A DNA stretch of 60,579 nt from Candidatus Thioglobus sp. (GTDB lineage: Bacteria; Pseudomonadota; Gammaproteobacteria; PS1; Pseudothioglobaceae): the NCBI GenBank assembly GCA_018644675.1, contig JABGQC010000004.1, positions 1 to 60,579 on the forward strand. The letters are read 5' to 3'. How positions within the stretch are numbered: the stretch's first letter is position 1; every line of letters begins with the position of its first letter. Positions 17,545 to 26,509 of the stretch are shown in pieces. The position numbers and the translations under genes are program-made. The notes below the pieces were generated by a model. It made no database searches, had not been told where the DNA came from, and saw only the letters and a program-made list of their open reading frames with translations.

Positions 17545-18915
17545 ATGAGCAATCCAACGATTGATAACAACGACTATAAAGTTGCTGATATGGCACTAGC
17601 CGATTACGGCCGTAAAGAAGTAGAGCTAGCTGAAGCGGAAATGCCAGCGCTAATGACTCTGCGTGACAAATACCGCAATGAACAACCACTTAAAGATGCG
17701 CGCATCTTAGGCTGTATTCACATGACCATTCAAACTGCAGTACTGATGGAAACGTTGGTTGATTTGGGCGCTCAAGTGCGCTGGTCAAGTTGCAATATTT
17801 TCTCAACACAAGATCACGCTGCAGCAGCCATGGTTGCCGCAGACATTCCTACTTTTGCCTGGAAAGGTGAAACTGAGGAAGAGTTTTTATGGTGTATTGA
17901 GCAAACTATTCTAGATGGTGGCAAGCCATGGAACGCTAATATGGTGCTTGATGATGGTGGCGATTTAACGCAAATGTTGCATGAAAAATACCCAGAAATG
18001 CTCAATGATATTCACGGTATCAGTGAAGAAACCACAACTGGTGTTCATCGTTTATTAGAAATGATGGAAGCAGGCACATTAAAAGTACCTGCCATTAACG
18101 TAAATGACTCGGTTACCAAATCTAAAAATGACAACAAATACGGTTGTCGTCATTCATTAAACGATGCGATTAAACGTGGAACCGACATGCTAATGTCAGG
18201 AAAAAAAGCATTGGTTATTGGCTATGGTGACGTAGGCAAAGGCTCAGCACAATCGCTTCGCCAAGAAGGCATGATTGTTAAGATTTCTGAAATCGATCCA
18301 ATTTGTGCTATGCAAGCTTGTATGGATGGATTTGAGATTGTTTCTCCTTATAAGCAAGGTAACAACACTGGAAATACAGATGACATTAATAAGCGTTTAC
18401 TTGCCACAACAGATCTAATCGTTACCACAACGGGTAATTACAACGTATGTGATTCTGCGATGTTACAAATGTTGAAAAAAGGCTCAGTGGTTTGTAACAT
18501 TGGCCACTTTGACAACGAAATTGACACGCAATACATGCGTGATAACTGGCACTGGGATGAAGTTAAACCTCAGGTTCATCGCGTTTACCGTAGTGATGAT
18601 AAGAGCGATTACTTAATTTTATTATCTGAAGGTCGCTTGGTGAACTTAGGCAATGCTACTGGACACCCTTCTCGCATCATGGATGGTTCATTTGCTAACC
18701 AGGTGTTAGCTCAAATGCACTTGTTTGATGCAAAATTTGCAGACTTAGGTGGTGATATTTACGTTGAAGTTTTACCGAAAAAACTGGATGAAGAAGTAGC
18801 AGCTGGTATGGTTGGTGGCTTTGGTGGTGTATTGACCACACTAACTGACACACAAGCAGACTACATCAACGTCTCAAAAGAAGGACCATTTAAGCCAGAA
18901 TCTTATAAATACTAG
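17545..18915 (+). CDS. ahcY: Adenosylhomocysteinase
   Basis: Reversibly hydrolyses SAH to adenosine and homocysteine using tightly bound NAD. It has the substrate motif [18 protein letters not shown], the NAD fold [15 protein letters not shown] and the C-terminal KPESYKY that reaches into the neighbouring subunit. I start at the ATG with AAAGGAG eight bases upstream (456 residues). The 5' in-frame extension to 17464 runs through the riboswitch and is not coding. A strong terminator follows. Confidence 0.98.
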   Translation: MSNPTIDNNDYKVADMALADYGRKEVELAEAEMPALMTLRDKYRNEQPLKDARILGCIHMTIQTAVLMETLVDLGAQVRWSSCNIFSTQDHAAAAMVAADIPTFAWKGETEEEFLWCIEQTILDGGKPWNANMVLDDGGDLTQMLHEKYPEMLNDIHGISEETTTGVHRLLEMMEAGTLKVPAINVNDSVTKSKNDNKYGCRHSLNDAIKRGTDMLMSGKKALVIGYGDVGKGSAQSLRQEGMIVKISEIDPICAMQACMDGFEIVSPYKQGNNTGNTDDINKRLLATTDLIVTTTGNYNVCDSAMLQMLKKGSVVCNIGHFDNEIDTQYMRDNWHWDEVKPQVHRVYRSDDKSDYLILLSEGRLVNLGNATGHPSRIMDGSFANQVLAQMHLFDAKFADLGGDIYVEVLPKKLDEEVAAGMVGGFGGVLTTLTDTQADYINVSKEGPFKPESYKY

Positions 18916-18937
18916 ATTCCAACTTTAGTAAAATATC

Positions 18938-18965
18938 AAATGCGACTCTTGAGTCGCATTTTTTA
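18938..18965 (+). terminator. Intrinsic terminator of ahcY
   Basis: ATGCGACTC/GAGTCGCAT stem extended by A/T pairs, very small loop, T-rich tail. It lies 23 bases after the ahcY stop. Confidence 0.88.
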
Positions 18966-19025
18966 TGTCATATTGAAAATTTGCTAAATTTTTTTTAATC
19001 AATTAAAAATTAGACATAAATTACT

Positions 19026-19063
19026 AAAAATAGCCATTTTTAAGCGATATTCAGCTATTTTTT
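19026..19063 (+). repeat. Inverted repeat upstream of the HIT-like gene
   Basis: AAAAATAGC and GCTATTTTT (9 bp) with a 19-base loop, followed by one more T. It could be a weak terminator or a leader hairpin; it ends 43 bases before the next ATG. The rest of this 190-base gap is very AT-rich. Confidence 0.35.
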
Positions 19064-19106
19064 AACAAAATTATTAAAATATCGCCAATATTTAAGGTTT
19101 TTTACC

Positions 19107-20090
19107 ATGTTAAATCCTATTTTTACTGAAAAACAGCTATTTGAACAAGCATTTTCCAATAATTTGGAAAAAATGCTAGAAAATAATGAATTAGGCGTGT
19201 TTATTTTGGTTCTAGCAAATGCACTATCTGATGAAAAACTCTGGCGAACACTCAAACCTGTATTAATTCAAAAGTTTGAATCTTTAAAAAATGGCGATAT
19301 TATTGGCGCTGCAGATGATGTGACTGTTTTTAAGCAACTACTCAATCTAGATTTAAACACCCTTGAGGTGACCAAGTATAAAACACTTGGTAATTTTGAA
19401 TTGCAATACAACCCACTTCGAGCGCTACGTCCACAACGAATGTCGAGTGCCAAAACCCAAGGTATGAGTGAAGATTTTAATGAGAATGGGTTTAACTTTA
19501 ACAAGGCATTTTTACAAAATGAGTTGTTTTGGCAAGGCAACCTCTTTTCTAAAGACATCTCACTTTTTTACAATAAATTCCCCTTTGCCAAACTACACGG
19601 CTTGGTTGTTGTTGAAGCCGATAAGCAACATCCACAACTACTCACGTCTGATCTTCACCAGTTTGCTTGGATGATGGCCAATGCGGTTGGACTAAACATC
19701 AAAGGCTTTAGCTTAGCTTACAATTCATATGGTGCTTATGCATCGGTTAATCATTTTCATCTACAATGCTTTGTAAGAGAAGCGCCACTGCCGATTGAAA
19801 ACAACGACAAACATCCCTTGGTTAATTATTGGTTTAACGCCGTAGGAGATGCCTGGGAATTTATCCAAAGCTTACATCGTGACGAGCAGCCTTATCATTT
19901 AATCTATCGAGATCAGGCTATTTTATGCGTGGTTCGCCAGCGTCAAGACGACTATACACATGAAAGCTGGACACAGGGTTACGCCTGGTATGAAGCCTGT
20001 GGCGGTGTTAATACCGCCACTTTAGAAGACTATGACCACCTAGATGAAGGCATGCTTAAAGCTGAACTTGTTAAATTAAAAATAACTTAG
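19107..20090 (+). CDS. HIT-superfamily protein, GalT/Ap4A phosphorylase-like
   Basis: A 327-residue protein whose centre has the nucleotidyl-transferase HIT motif SVNHFHLQCF (H-x-H-x-Q, as in GalT and Ap4A phosphorylases) at about 210-219. Before it come FYNKFPFAKLHGLVV and AYNSYGAYA, typical of this branch. Such enzymes move nucleoside monophosphates using a covalent His intermediate. The substrate cannot be named. It stands alone between two intergenic structures, with no sugar or nucleotide genes beside it. The N-terminal 130 residues are not recognisable. Confidence 0.65.
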   Translation: MLNPIFTEKQLFEQAFSNNLEKMLENNELGVFILVLANALSDEKLWRTLKPVLIQKFESLKNGDIIGAADDVTVFKQLLNLDLNTLEVTKYKTLGNFELQYNPLRALRPQRMSSAKTQGMSEDFNENGFNFNKAFLQNELFWQGNLFSKDISLFYNKFPFAKLHGLVVVEADKQHPQLLTSDLHQFAWMMANAVGLNIKGFSLAYNSYGAYASVNHFHLQCFVREAPLPIENNDKHPLVNYWFNAVGDAWEFIQSLHRDEQPYHLIYRDQAILCVVRQRQDDYTHESWTQGYAWYEACGGVNTATLEDYDHLDEGMLKAELVKLKIT

Positions 20091-20145
20091 TAAAAAAGTA
20101 ATTTATTAATTTAGTCAATTATACTAAAATCGTTTTTTTTTTTTT

Positions 20146-20154
20146 TGCTATAAT
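20146..20154 (+). promoter_or_regulatory. Extended -10 promoter downstream of a T14 run
   Basis: TGCTATAAT directly follows fourteen T residues (20133-20146). It would start a transcript at about 20160, exactly at the first base of the hairpin series below. Confidence 0.5.
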
Positions 20155-20158
20155 TGGT

Positions 20159-20276
20159 GCAATTACTAAATAACCTCAACATTTAGTAATTGTTAAAAAA
20201 GACTTTATCTCCATATTGCTTTTTTAACTTTTGGGGGTTTTGAATAATTCTTCTCGGCTTTACATAAACCCCCAAT
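20159..20276 (+). ncRNA. Candidate structured RNA with three successive hairpins
   Basis: Three perfect inverted repeats follow one another after a promoter. H1 is CAATTACTAAAT/ATTTAGTAATTG (12 bp, 20160-20171 with 20181-20192). H2 is GTTAAAAAAG/CTTTTTTAAC (10 bp, 20192-20201 with 20219-20228). H3 is TTGGGGGTTT/AAACCCCCAA (10 bp, 20231-20240 with 20266-20275). H1 and H2 share base 20192. No coding frame explains them. It could be a free small RNA or the leader of glyQ 96 bases on. I know no family that fits. Confidence 0.5.
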
Positions 20277-20371
20277 CCTTTAACACTTCATCTATTTACA
20301 AATACCCATTTACCATAAGTTTGATGCGGTAAAATTTTTGTAATTTTTAGACTTATTTCAACTGACTCATT

Positions 20372-21271
20372 ATGTCAATTTCAGACTTAGATGCAAGTGC
20401 ATCCTTTCAAAATTTAATTTTAAAACTGCAAACTTTTTGGGCGTCAAAAGGCTGCACATTATTACAACCCTTTGATATGGAAATGGGTGCAGGCACTTTT
20501 CATCCAGCCACTTTTTTAAGAGCTATTGGGCCAGAGCCTTGGAAAGCGGCCTACGTGCAGCCTTCACGCCGCCCCACTGATGGGCGCTATGGTGAAAACC
20601 CAAACCGCTTGCAACATTACTATCAATTTCAAGTCATTCTAAAACCCTCGCCTAAAGATATTCAAGATTTGTACTTAGAATCTTTGGCTGAAATTGGTAT
20701 TGATTTAACCAAGCATGATGTGCGCTTTGTTGAAGACAACTGGGAATCCCCAACGCTTGGTGCCTGGGGACTTGGCTGGGAGATTTGGCTAAACGGCATG
20801 GAGGTTTCCCAATTTACCTATTTTCAACAAGTTGGTGGCTTAGCCTGCAAACCTGTTTCTGGAGAGCTGACTTATGGTCTTGAGCGCTTAGCCATGTACC
20901 TTCAAGGGGTTGACAGTGTGTTCGATTTAGTTTGGACCGAAGGTGTGAGCTATGGCGATGTGTTTCATCAAAACGAAGTAGAGCAATCTACCTATAATTT
21001 TGAAATTGCTGATACTGACGTATTGTTTAAACAATTTGACGAAGCTGAAGCCATGAACGAACAGCTAATTGAAAAATCACTACCTTATCCTGCTTATGAA
21101 CAGGTGATGAAAGCTTCGCATTTATTTAACTTGCTAGATGCGCGTCACGCTATTAGTGTGACTGATCGAGCACGCTTTATTCGCCGTGTGCGCGCCATGA
21201 GTCAAAAAGTTGCACAAACTTACTTTGACTCGCGTGAAGCTCTTGGCTTTCCAATGGTGAAAGACAACTAA
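20372..21271 (+). CDS. glyQ: Glycyl-tRNA synthetase alpha subunit
   Basis: Catalytic class II subunit that activates glycine and pairs with GlyS. It has [30 protein letters not shown] at the N terminus (motif 1 region), [27 protein letters not shown] (motif 2) and the motif 3-like [13 protein letters not shown]. At 299 residues it has standard length. It follows the structured intergenic region, which may regulate it. The beta subunit is 15 kb away in the opposite orientation. Confidence 0.98.
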   Translation: MSISDLDASASFQNLILKLQTFWASKGCTLLQPFDMEMGAGTFHPATFLRAIGPEPWKAAYVQPSRRPTDGRYGENPNRLQHYYQFQVILKPSPKDIQDLYLESLAEIGIDLTKHDVRFVEDNWESPTLGAWGLGWEIWLNGMEVSQFTYFQQVGGLACKPVSGELTYGLERLAMYLQGVDSVFDLVWTEGVSYGDVFHQNEVEQSTYNFEIADTDVLFKQFDEAEAMNEQLIEKSLPYPAYEQVMKASHLFNLLDARHAISVTDRARFIRRVRAMSQKVAQTYFDSREALGFPMVKDN

Positions 21272-21277
21272 GCTTAA

Positions 21278-21850
21278 ATGCAAATTTTCTCTAGATTTTA
21301 TCAAACCGTACTAAATTGGGCACATAGCCGATTTGCTGTTTACTGGTTGTCTGTTGTTAGTTTTTTAGAATCCAGCGTACTACCCTACCCTCCGCCTGAT
21401 GTACTCTTAGCGCCAATGGCGTTGAAACAGCCTAATAAAGCCTACTCATTTGCTTCTATTGCCACAATTTTTTCTGTTTTGGGTGGATTGGCTGGCTATT
21501 TATTGGGTGATATTTTATTAAATTTTTTACTAAGTTATGAGCTTGTTAAGCCTGAATCGGTGATTTTAATCAAAGGTTTTTTTGATGAGTATGGTATTTG
21601 GGTAGTGGGCATTGCAGCCTTTAGCCCTATCCCCTACAAGCTTGCCACAATCAGCGCCGGTAGTATGGCAATGCCATTATTGCCTTTTATCGCCATCTCT
21701 CTAGTAGCGCGAGCTGCACGCTACTATCTAGTGGCTGGACTAGTTAGAGCATACGGTAATGCTTGCGATCAATGGTTGCAAAAATATATTGACCGCCTAG
21801 GATATGGATTAATTATTATTGTTATTTTTGGAGTTTGGTATGCTGGCTAA
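21278..21850 (+). CDS. YqaA family (DedA/SNARE-associated-type) membrane protein
   Basis: An integral membrane protein of 190 residues with about four hydrophobic segments. SFLESSVLPYPPPDVLLAPMAL near the N terminus and FSPIPYKLATISAGSMAMP in the middle are the hallmarks of the YqaA branch of the DedA superfamily, which is linked to lipid scrambling and membrane homeostasis. It follows glyQ by six bases and overlaps the lipoprotein gene by 11 bases, so the three are probably co-transcribed. Confidence 0.85.
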   Translation: MQIFSRFYQTVLNWAHSRFAVYWLSVVSFLESSVLPYPPPDVLLAPMALKQPNKAYSFASIATIFSVLGGLAGYLLGDILLNFLLSYELVKPESVILIKGFFDEYGIWVVGIAAFSPIPYKLATISAGSMAMPLLPFIAISLVARAARYYLVAGLVRAYGNACDQWLQKYIDRLGYGLIIIVIFGVWYAG

Positions 21851-22418
21851 ATTATTAAGCGTTATTTTGCTAATTTCTCTAAGTGGATGTTATTCTACAA
21901 CACCTAAACGGGCGGTTATTGTTGTTGAGAAGTCTCGTCATTTAGAGAATATTAACCAACAGCGTCACTCTGTTGAACAGCCAACCCAAAAAGCCCGCCG
22001 AATAACCGATCAAAGTGCTGAAAAATCAGCCAAACAAAACAAGCCTAAATCTGTACGTCAAAAATCCAACAAGAAGTCTAATACATGGCAAACTCCAGTT
22101 AATGCCAAAATTGCTAAAAGCTTTTCTAAAAAGCACCAAGGACTAACATTTAACACTCGACAAGGGCAAAAAATTCGCGCCATCCGTGATGGCAAGGTTA
22201 TTTATATTGGCGACAAAATGAAAAGCCACGGCACTATGATTGTTGTTCGTCACCCTTTGGGGTTTTATAGCACCTACACTCAAAGTCAGTCTTTATTGGT
22301 CTCTGAGGGCGATCAAGTTGTAAAAAATCAAATTATTGCTAGTACGAATAATCAGTTGTTTTATTTTGAAATGAAAAAATTCAAACAAACCATTAATCCG
22401 CTCAAATACTTAAAATAA
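21840..22418 (+). CDS. LytM/M23-like lipoprotein, probably non-catalytic
   Basis: A lipoprotein (LLSVILLISLSGC) with a basic Gln/Lys-rich linker and a C-terminal M23 domain at about 85-192, NlpD/EnvC-like. Catalytic M23 enzymes need HxxxD and HxH. Here the first motif is replaced by LTFNTRQGQKIRAI and the HLHFE position reads QLFYFEM, so the zinc site is missing. Such degenerate LytM proteins activate cell-wall amidases at division. I start at the ATG with GGAG ten bases upstream. Overlaps the yqaA-like gene. Confidence 0.75.
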   Translation: MLAKLLSVILLISLSGCYSTTPKRAVIVVEKSRHLENINQQRHSVEQPTQKARRITDQSAEKSAKQNKPKSVRQKSNKKSNTWQTPVNAKIAKSFSKKHQGLTFNTRQGQKIRAIRDGKVIYIGDKMKSHGTMIVVRHPLGFYSTYTQSQSLLVSEGDQVVKNQIIASTNNQLFYFEMKKFKQTINPLKYLK

Positions 22419-22435
22419 ACGCTAAAATATTAATT

Positions 22436-23473
22436 ATGAATGATTTCTTACAAAATACAACACCTTTTCAAATAGCCGGCATTTTATTTGCCATTGCTCT
22501 GGTTGCTCATGTAATTCTTGGCTTTATCTTAAACCAGGTTGTTAAACACACTGGAAAAACTAAAAACCAGTTGGATGATCATTTAATCAAAGCAGTATCT
22601 GCACCACTAAAGGTGCTCATTTGGTTTGGCTGGATCTATTTCTCCATTAGCGCGTTTAAGACTGAAATTAACCTTGTTACTACGCTCATTGAATATATCG
22701 ATATTCTGCCAATTTTCATTATTACCTGGGGTGTGGTTCGTGTTATTTCCGGGGTCGAGTCTTATTTAGTTGAGGCGGACAATCATGTTGATAATGACTC
22801 AGTCCGTTTATTTACACGACTGATTAAAATATTAGTCATTGTTGCTATTTTACTGGGTGTGGCGCAACACTTAGGCTTCTCAATCTCGAGCTTGCTTACT
22901 TTTGGTGGTGTTGGTGGTATTGTCATGGGCTTTGCCGCCAAAGACATGCTTAGCAATATTTTTGGCGGCCTTATGATTCAAATGGATAAACCCTTCTCAA
23001 CTGGCGATTGGATTCGCTCGGCCGAATTTGAAGGCACGGTTGAAAAAATTGGCTGGCGCATGACGCGTATTCGCACTTTTAGCAAAAATCCAGTTTATAT
23101 TCCGAATTCAATTTTTGCCTCAATTCCAATCGAAACCCCATCACGCATGACAAACCGTCGTATTAAAGAAGTGGTGGGTATTCGTTATGATGATATCAAG
23201 CAAATGCCAATCATTGTAAATGAGATTGAAAAAATGCTTAAAGCACACAAAGATATTGATCAAACTGAAGCTTTACGTGTGTATTTTAATTATTTTAATG
23301 CTTCATCGATTGATTTTAATATCTACGCTTTTACCAATACAACTGGCAAGAGTGAGTACCAACTAATAAAGCAAGAAATTCTACTTAAGGTTGCTGAAAT
23401 TATCGAGTCTAATCAGGCCGAAATCGCCTTCCCAACCCAAACACTGCATATTCAAAACAATACTGAATCGTAG
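22436..23473 (+). CDS. Small-conductance mechanosensitive channel (MscS family)
   Basis: A 345-residue MscS-type channel that opens under membrane tension to relieve osmotic shock. Four N-terminal hydrophobic segments end in the pore helix LLTFGGVGGIVMGFAAKDMLSNIFGGLMIQMDKPFSTGDWI, with the Gly/Ala packing pattern. The soluble beta domain contains GTVEKIGWRMTRIRTF and VYIPNSIFA. It lies 17 bases after the lipoprotein gene and 12 before miaB. Confidence 0.92.
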   Translation: MNDFLQNTTPFQIAGILFAIALVAHVILGFILNQVVKHTGKTKNQLDDHLIKAVSAPLKVLIWFGWIYFSISAFKTEINLVTTLIEYIDILPIFIITWGVVRVISGVESYLVEADNHVDNDSVRLFTRLIKILVIVAILLGVAQHLGFSISSLLTFGGVGGIVMGFAAKDMLSNIFGGLMIQMDKPFSTGDWIRSAEFEGTVEKIGWRMTRIRTFSKNPVYIPNSIFASIPIETPSRMTNRRIKEVVGIRYDDIKQMPIIVNEIEKMLKAHKDIDQTEALRVYFNYFNASSIDFNIYAFTNTTGKSEYQLIKQEILLKVAEIIESNQAEIAFPTQTLHIQNNTES

Positions 23474-23485
23474 TAGCAAGATTAA

Positions 23486-24808
23486 ATGATGAATAAATTA
23501 CATATCCGCACGTTCGGATGCCAAATGAACGAGTACGACTCTGATCAAATGATTAACGTACTCAAACACTCACACAATTTAACACTAACCGATCAAGCAG
23601 ATGAGGCAGATGTGTTACTTTTAAATACTTGCTCCATTCGTGAGAAAGCCCAAGAAAAGCTATTTCACCAATTGGGTCGTTGGCGCAAGCTTAAAGAAAA
23701 AAATCCTAATTTAGTGATTGGTGTTGGTGGTTGTGTCGCCTCACAAGAAGGTGAGTTGATTCTCAAACGTGCTCCTTACGTGGACATTATCTTTGGCCCG
23801 CAAACCTTGCACCGACTTCCGGCAATGCTGAATGAGGTGCTGGGTGACAAAAAAACCAGTATTGACATCTCCTTTCCTGAAATTGAAAAATTTGATCACC
23901 TACCCGAGCCTGAATCAAACGGGGTAAGTGCCTTTGTTTCTATCATGGAAGGTTGTAGCAAGTATTGTACTTTTTGCGTAGTACCTTATACGCGTGGAGA
24001 GGAGGTTTCTCGCCCTTTTAATGATGTAATTAAAGAAGTGGAAATACTCGCCAAGCAAGGGGTTCGTGAGGTTAATTTACTCGGTCAAAATGTCAATGCT
24101 TACCAAGGTGAAATGGATGATGGCACCCTGGCCGATTTGGCATTTTTGATTAATATTGTTGCGCAGATTGAAGGTGTTGATCGTATTCGCTACACCACTT
24201 CTCACCCTGTTGAATTTTCAGACAGCCTAATCCAAGCTTACGCCGAAGTGCCTGAGCTGGTTTCGCATCTGCACCTGCCAATTCAAAGTGGCTCTGACAA
24301 AATCCTAGGCCTAATGAAACGCGGCCACATGGCCATTGAATACAAATCTAAAATCAGAAAACTGCGTGAGATTCGACCTGATATTTCCATCTCTAGCGAC
24401 TTTATTATTGGCTTCCCAGGGGAGAATACTCAAGATTTTAACGATACCATGAAGCTTATTAACGATATTGGATTTGATAAGTCCTTTAGTTTTATTTACT
24501 CTGCGCGCCCTGGTACGCCTGCGGGTAATTTTGTTGATGATGTCGATATGCAGATTAAAAAAGAAAGACTGGCTTTAGTCCAAAAAACTATCGACGCATC
24601 TACCGAAGTTATTTCGAAGTCCATGGTTGGCAGTATACAAAAAGTATTGGTGGAGAATTTGGCTAAAAAAAGTGACGGCTTATTTGGCCGCACAGAAAAT
24701 ATGCGCAATACGCATTTTCCAGGGGATCAATCTCTCATTGGACAAATTGTCAATGTAAAAATCATCGATGCTCGCGGTAATTCTTTAGTGGGTGAGCTAG
24801 CCGATTAA
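23486..24808 (+). CDS. miaB: tRNA-2-methylthio-N6-dimethylallyladenosine synthase MiaB
   Basis: Radical-SAM methylthiotransferase that modifies A37 of tRNAs decoding UNN codons, after MiaA (also in this window). It has the N-terminal UPF0004 domain with three Cys ([23 protein letters not shown]), the radical-SAM CxxxCxxC ([16 protein letters not shown]) and a C-terminal TRAM domain. Length is 440 residues. Usually phoH/ybeZ follows directly; here a minus-strand copper cassette intervenes. Confidence 0.97.
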   Translation: MMNKLHIRTFGCQMNEYDSDQMINVLKHSHNLTLTDQADEADVLLLNTCSIREKAQEKLFHQLGRWRKLKEKNPNLVIGVGGCVASQEGELILKRAPYVDIIFGPQTLHRLPAMLNEVLGDKKTSIDISFPEIEKFDHLPEPESNGVSAFVSIMEGCSKYCTFCVVPYTRGEEVSRPFNDVIKEVEILAKQGVREVNLLGQNVNAYQGEMDDGTLADLAFLINIVAQIEGVDRIRYTTSHPVEFSDSLIQAYAEVPELVSHLHLPIQSGSDKILGLMKRGHMAIEYKSKIRKLREIRPDISISSDFIIGFPGENTQDFNDTMKLINDIGFDKSFSFIYSARPGTPAGNFVDDVDMQIKKERLALVQKTIDASTEVISKSMVGSIQKVLVENLAKKSDGLFGRTENMRNTHFPGDQSLIGQIVNVKIIDARGNSLVGELAD

Positions 24809-25260
24809 CTTTTATGCGTTTTAAAAGGCAGTGAAATGCGCCAAATTACGCCGTCTTCCTGAATACTTACATGCGCTAACCAATGCATAGTATCAAGCAC
24901 ACATAGCGACAAAAACCCCTTACCCACATATTGACCAACACCTACCTTATTAAGTATATACGGTGGTAAATGATGATTAATTTCAATCCCTTCGAAACTA
25001 ACTAATACCTCATCCGCATCCAAACCATGTGTCAATACACGCAGCGACAAGGCTTGAGTAGTAGGAATACCGCGCGGTGTAATATCAAATTCAATGCTTT
25101 TACCACCCCCTAAGCTCACCATGCAGATTGATGTTGATATTTGACACTCAGTCACCTTAATATCATGAGTGATAGACCTTTCAACCATCCATTGGTAGGC
25201 ATACCCACTAGCAATGAATAGCGCCGTCAAAACAATAACTAAGGCGGATTTACTCTTCAA
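24805..25260 (-). CDS. FixH-like membrane-anchored periplasmic protein in the Sco cluster
   Basis: A 151-residue protein with one N-terminal membrane helix ([20 protein letters not shown]) and a periplasmic domain. It has a Cys pair (CQISTSIC) and an end that fits FixH-type domains: [28 protein letters not shown]. It overlaps the Sco gene by 11 bases, so it belongs to the same copper/oxidase-assembly operon. I infer a role in cytochrome oxidase assembly from the context. The family call is tentative. Confidence 0.5.
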   Translation of the reverse strand: MKSKSALVIVLTALFIASGYAYQWMVERSITHDIKVTECQISTSICMVSLGGGKSIEFDITPRGIPTTQALSLRVLTHGLDADEVLVSFEGIEINHHLPPYILNKVGVGQYVGKGFLSLCVLDTMHWLAHVSIQEDGVIWRISLPFKTHKS

Positions 25261-25939
25261 AAGCCTTGACTAATTTCTCAATATCATTTGCCATATTGCT
25301 CAGATTATGCGAAGTTGGAAAGCCAGCTAACACTTCCCCATCAGGGCTAACAAGATAAATTCTGGCTGTATGGTTGATCACATAACCCTTCTCGATTGCA
25401 TCCTCAGGTAAGGATTCTTTTTTATTAAGTGTAATTTGCTTGCCATTCTCATCATAAATGACACGTTCATAATACGCACCAAAATCCTTAACCAGTTGAT
25501 CAATTTGCTGCGGATCACCCGACACCCCTACAAACCCTTTATCAAAATGAGTAACGTAAGTTTTTAACACCTTAGGTGTATCTCTTAAGGGGTCAAATGT
25601 CACCGCAACCACATTAGGGACAACCTCTGCCTGCGTGTTTTCCAGTTGCGCTTTTAACATAGACATGTTAGCCAGCTCTGTTGGGCAGATATCAGGGCAA
25701 TGCGTATAGATAAACAACAATAAAGTCCAATTGTCCTTAAGGTTATTATTGCTAAACACATGACCATTATGGTCACTTAGTGAAAAATCTGATAGCGGCT
25801 TATCAGGGTTATGCATTATTTGCGCAGTTGCCAATTGAGCACTTAAACTTTTATAATTTTTAGCACCATCCAAAGGATAGAACGCTACAGTTATTAATAA
25901 AAGAAGTGCGCCAATTGCTGTGAGAATCTTGATATTCAT
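25250..25939 (-). CDS. Sco1/SenC family copper chaperone
   Basis: Thioredoxin-fold, membrane-anchored protein that delivers copper to the CuA site of cytochrome c oxidase. An N-terminal membrane helix (IGALLLLITVAFYPL) precedes YTHCPDICPTEL, the CPxxCP copper/redox motif, and the third ligand His lies in VINHTARIYLV. The 229 residues are typical. It begins one base after the PCuAC stop, so the two copper carriers are coupled. Confidence 0.94.
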   Translation of the reverse strand: MNIKILTAIGALLLLITVAFYPLDGAKNYKSLSAQLATAQIMHNPDKPLSDFSLSDHNGHVFSNNNLKDNWTLLLFIYTHCPDICPTELANMSMLKAQLENTQAEVVPNVVAVTFDPLRDTPKVLKTYVTHFDKGFVGVSGDPQQIDQLVKDFGAYYERVIYDENGKQITLNKKESLPEDAIEKGYVINHTARIYLVSPDGEVLAGFPTSHNLSNMANDIEKLVKAFEE

Positions 25940-26434
25940 TTAATGCGCTGAATGATGCTTCATCATTCTTTTTCCCTTCCTAACCAGCGCCTGAATTGTT
26001 TGTGTATTGCCATTATTAAATTCAAGACTTAACTCAATTTTTTCACCCTTGCCTGGCACTCTGTTCGGGCCAATTAACATAACATGCCAACTACCTGGCT
26101 TTAAGTGTAGTTTTCCTTGAGCTGGAATTGGCATAAAGTCCTGCTTGACCATTTTCATCATGCCGTTATTATTAATTGTTCTGTGTAACTCAATACGCTT
26201 ATAGCCTGGAGTATGAACAGAAACAAGCCTTACCTCTTGGTTGGTATTATTACTAATTTTTAAAAATAGGCCTAATGCAGGTGCATTGGCTGGCGCTGAA
26301 CGAATCCAAGGGTCTATGATTGTGATTTGATGTTGATCGTCATTCTGTTGATGAACATGGTTTTGTGCAATGGCAGCGGTTGTGCTGGCTAATGCTGTTA
26401 ATGTAAATAGTGCTATTTTAATGTTGTTTAACAT
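25940..26434 (-). CDS. Periplasmic copper chaperone PCu(A)C
   Basis: A secreted copper carrier that feeds Sco or the CuA site. A signal peptide (IALFTLTALASTTAAIAQ) is followed by a His-rich HVHQQNDDQHQ and the PCuAC domain (IIDPWIRSAPANAPALGLFLKI). Metal ligands fit the H(M)x10Mx21HxM pattern: HTPGYKRIELHRTINNNGMMKM and LKPGSWHVMLIGP. A C-terminal KRMMKHHSAH tail adds further ligands. 164 residues. Copper for terminal oxidases is the likely use. Confidence 0.92.
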   Translation of the reverse strand: MLNNIKIALFTLTALASTTAAIAQNHVHQQNDDQHQITIIDPWIRSAPANAPALGLFLKISNNTNQEVRLVSVHTPGYKRIELHRTINNNGMMKMVKQDFMPIPAQGKLHLKPGSWHVMLIGPNRVPGKGEKIELSLEFNNGNTQTIQALVRKGKRMMKHHSAH

Positions 26435-26509
26435 GATTGTTTTTTCCTTTTAACTGTCTAATGTGAGCCCCACTCTTAATTTACATATGGGGTTATATAA
26501 AAAAATGTA

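Noticed and set aside
20160..20371. T-box riboswitch before glyQ
   Set aside because: No T-box sequence or anticodon-like specifier loop is visible, and T-boxes are not expected in gammaproteobacteria.
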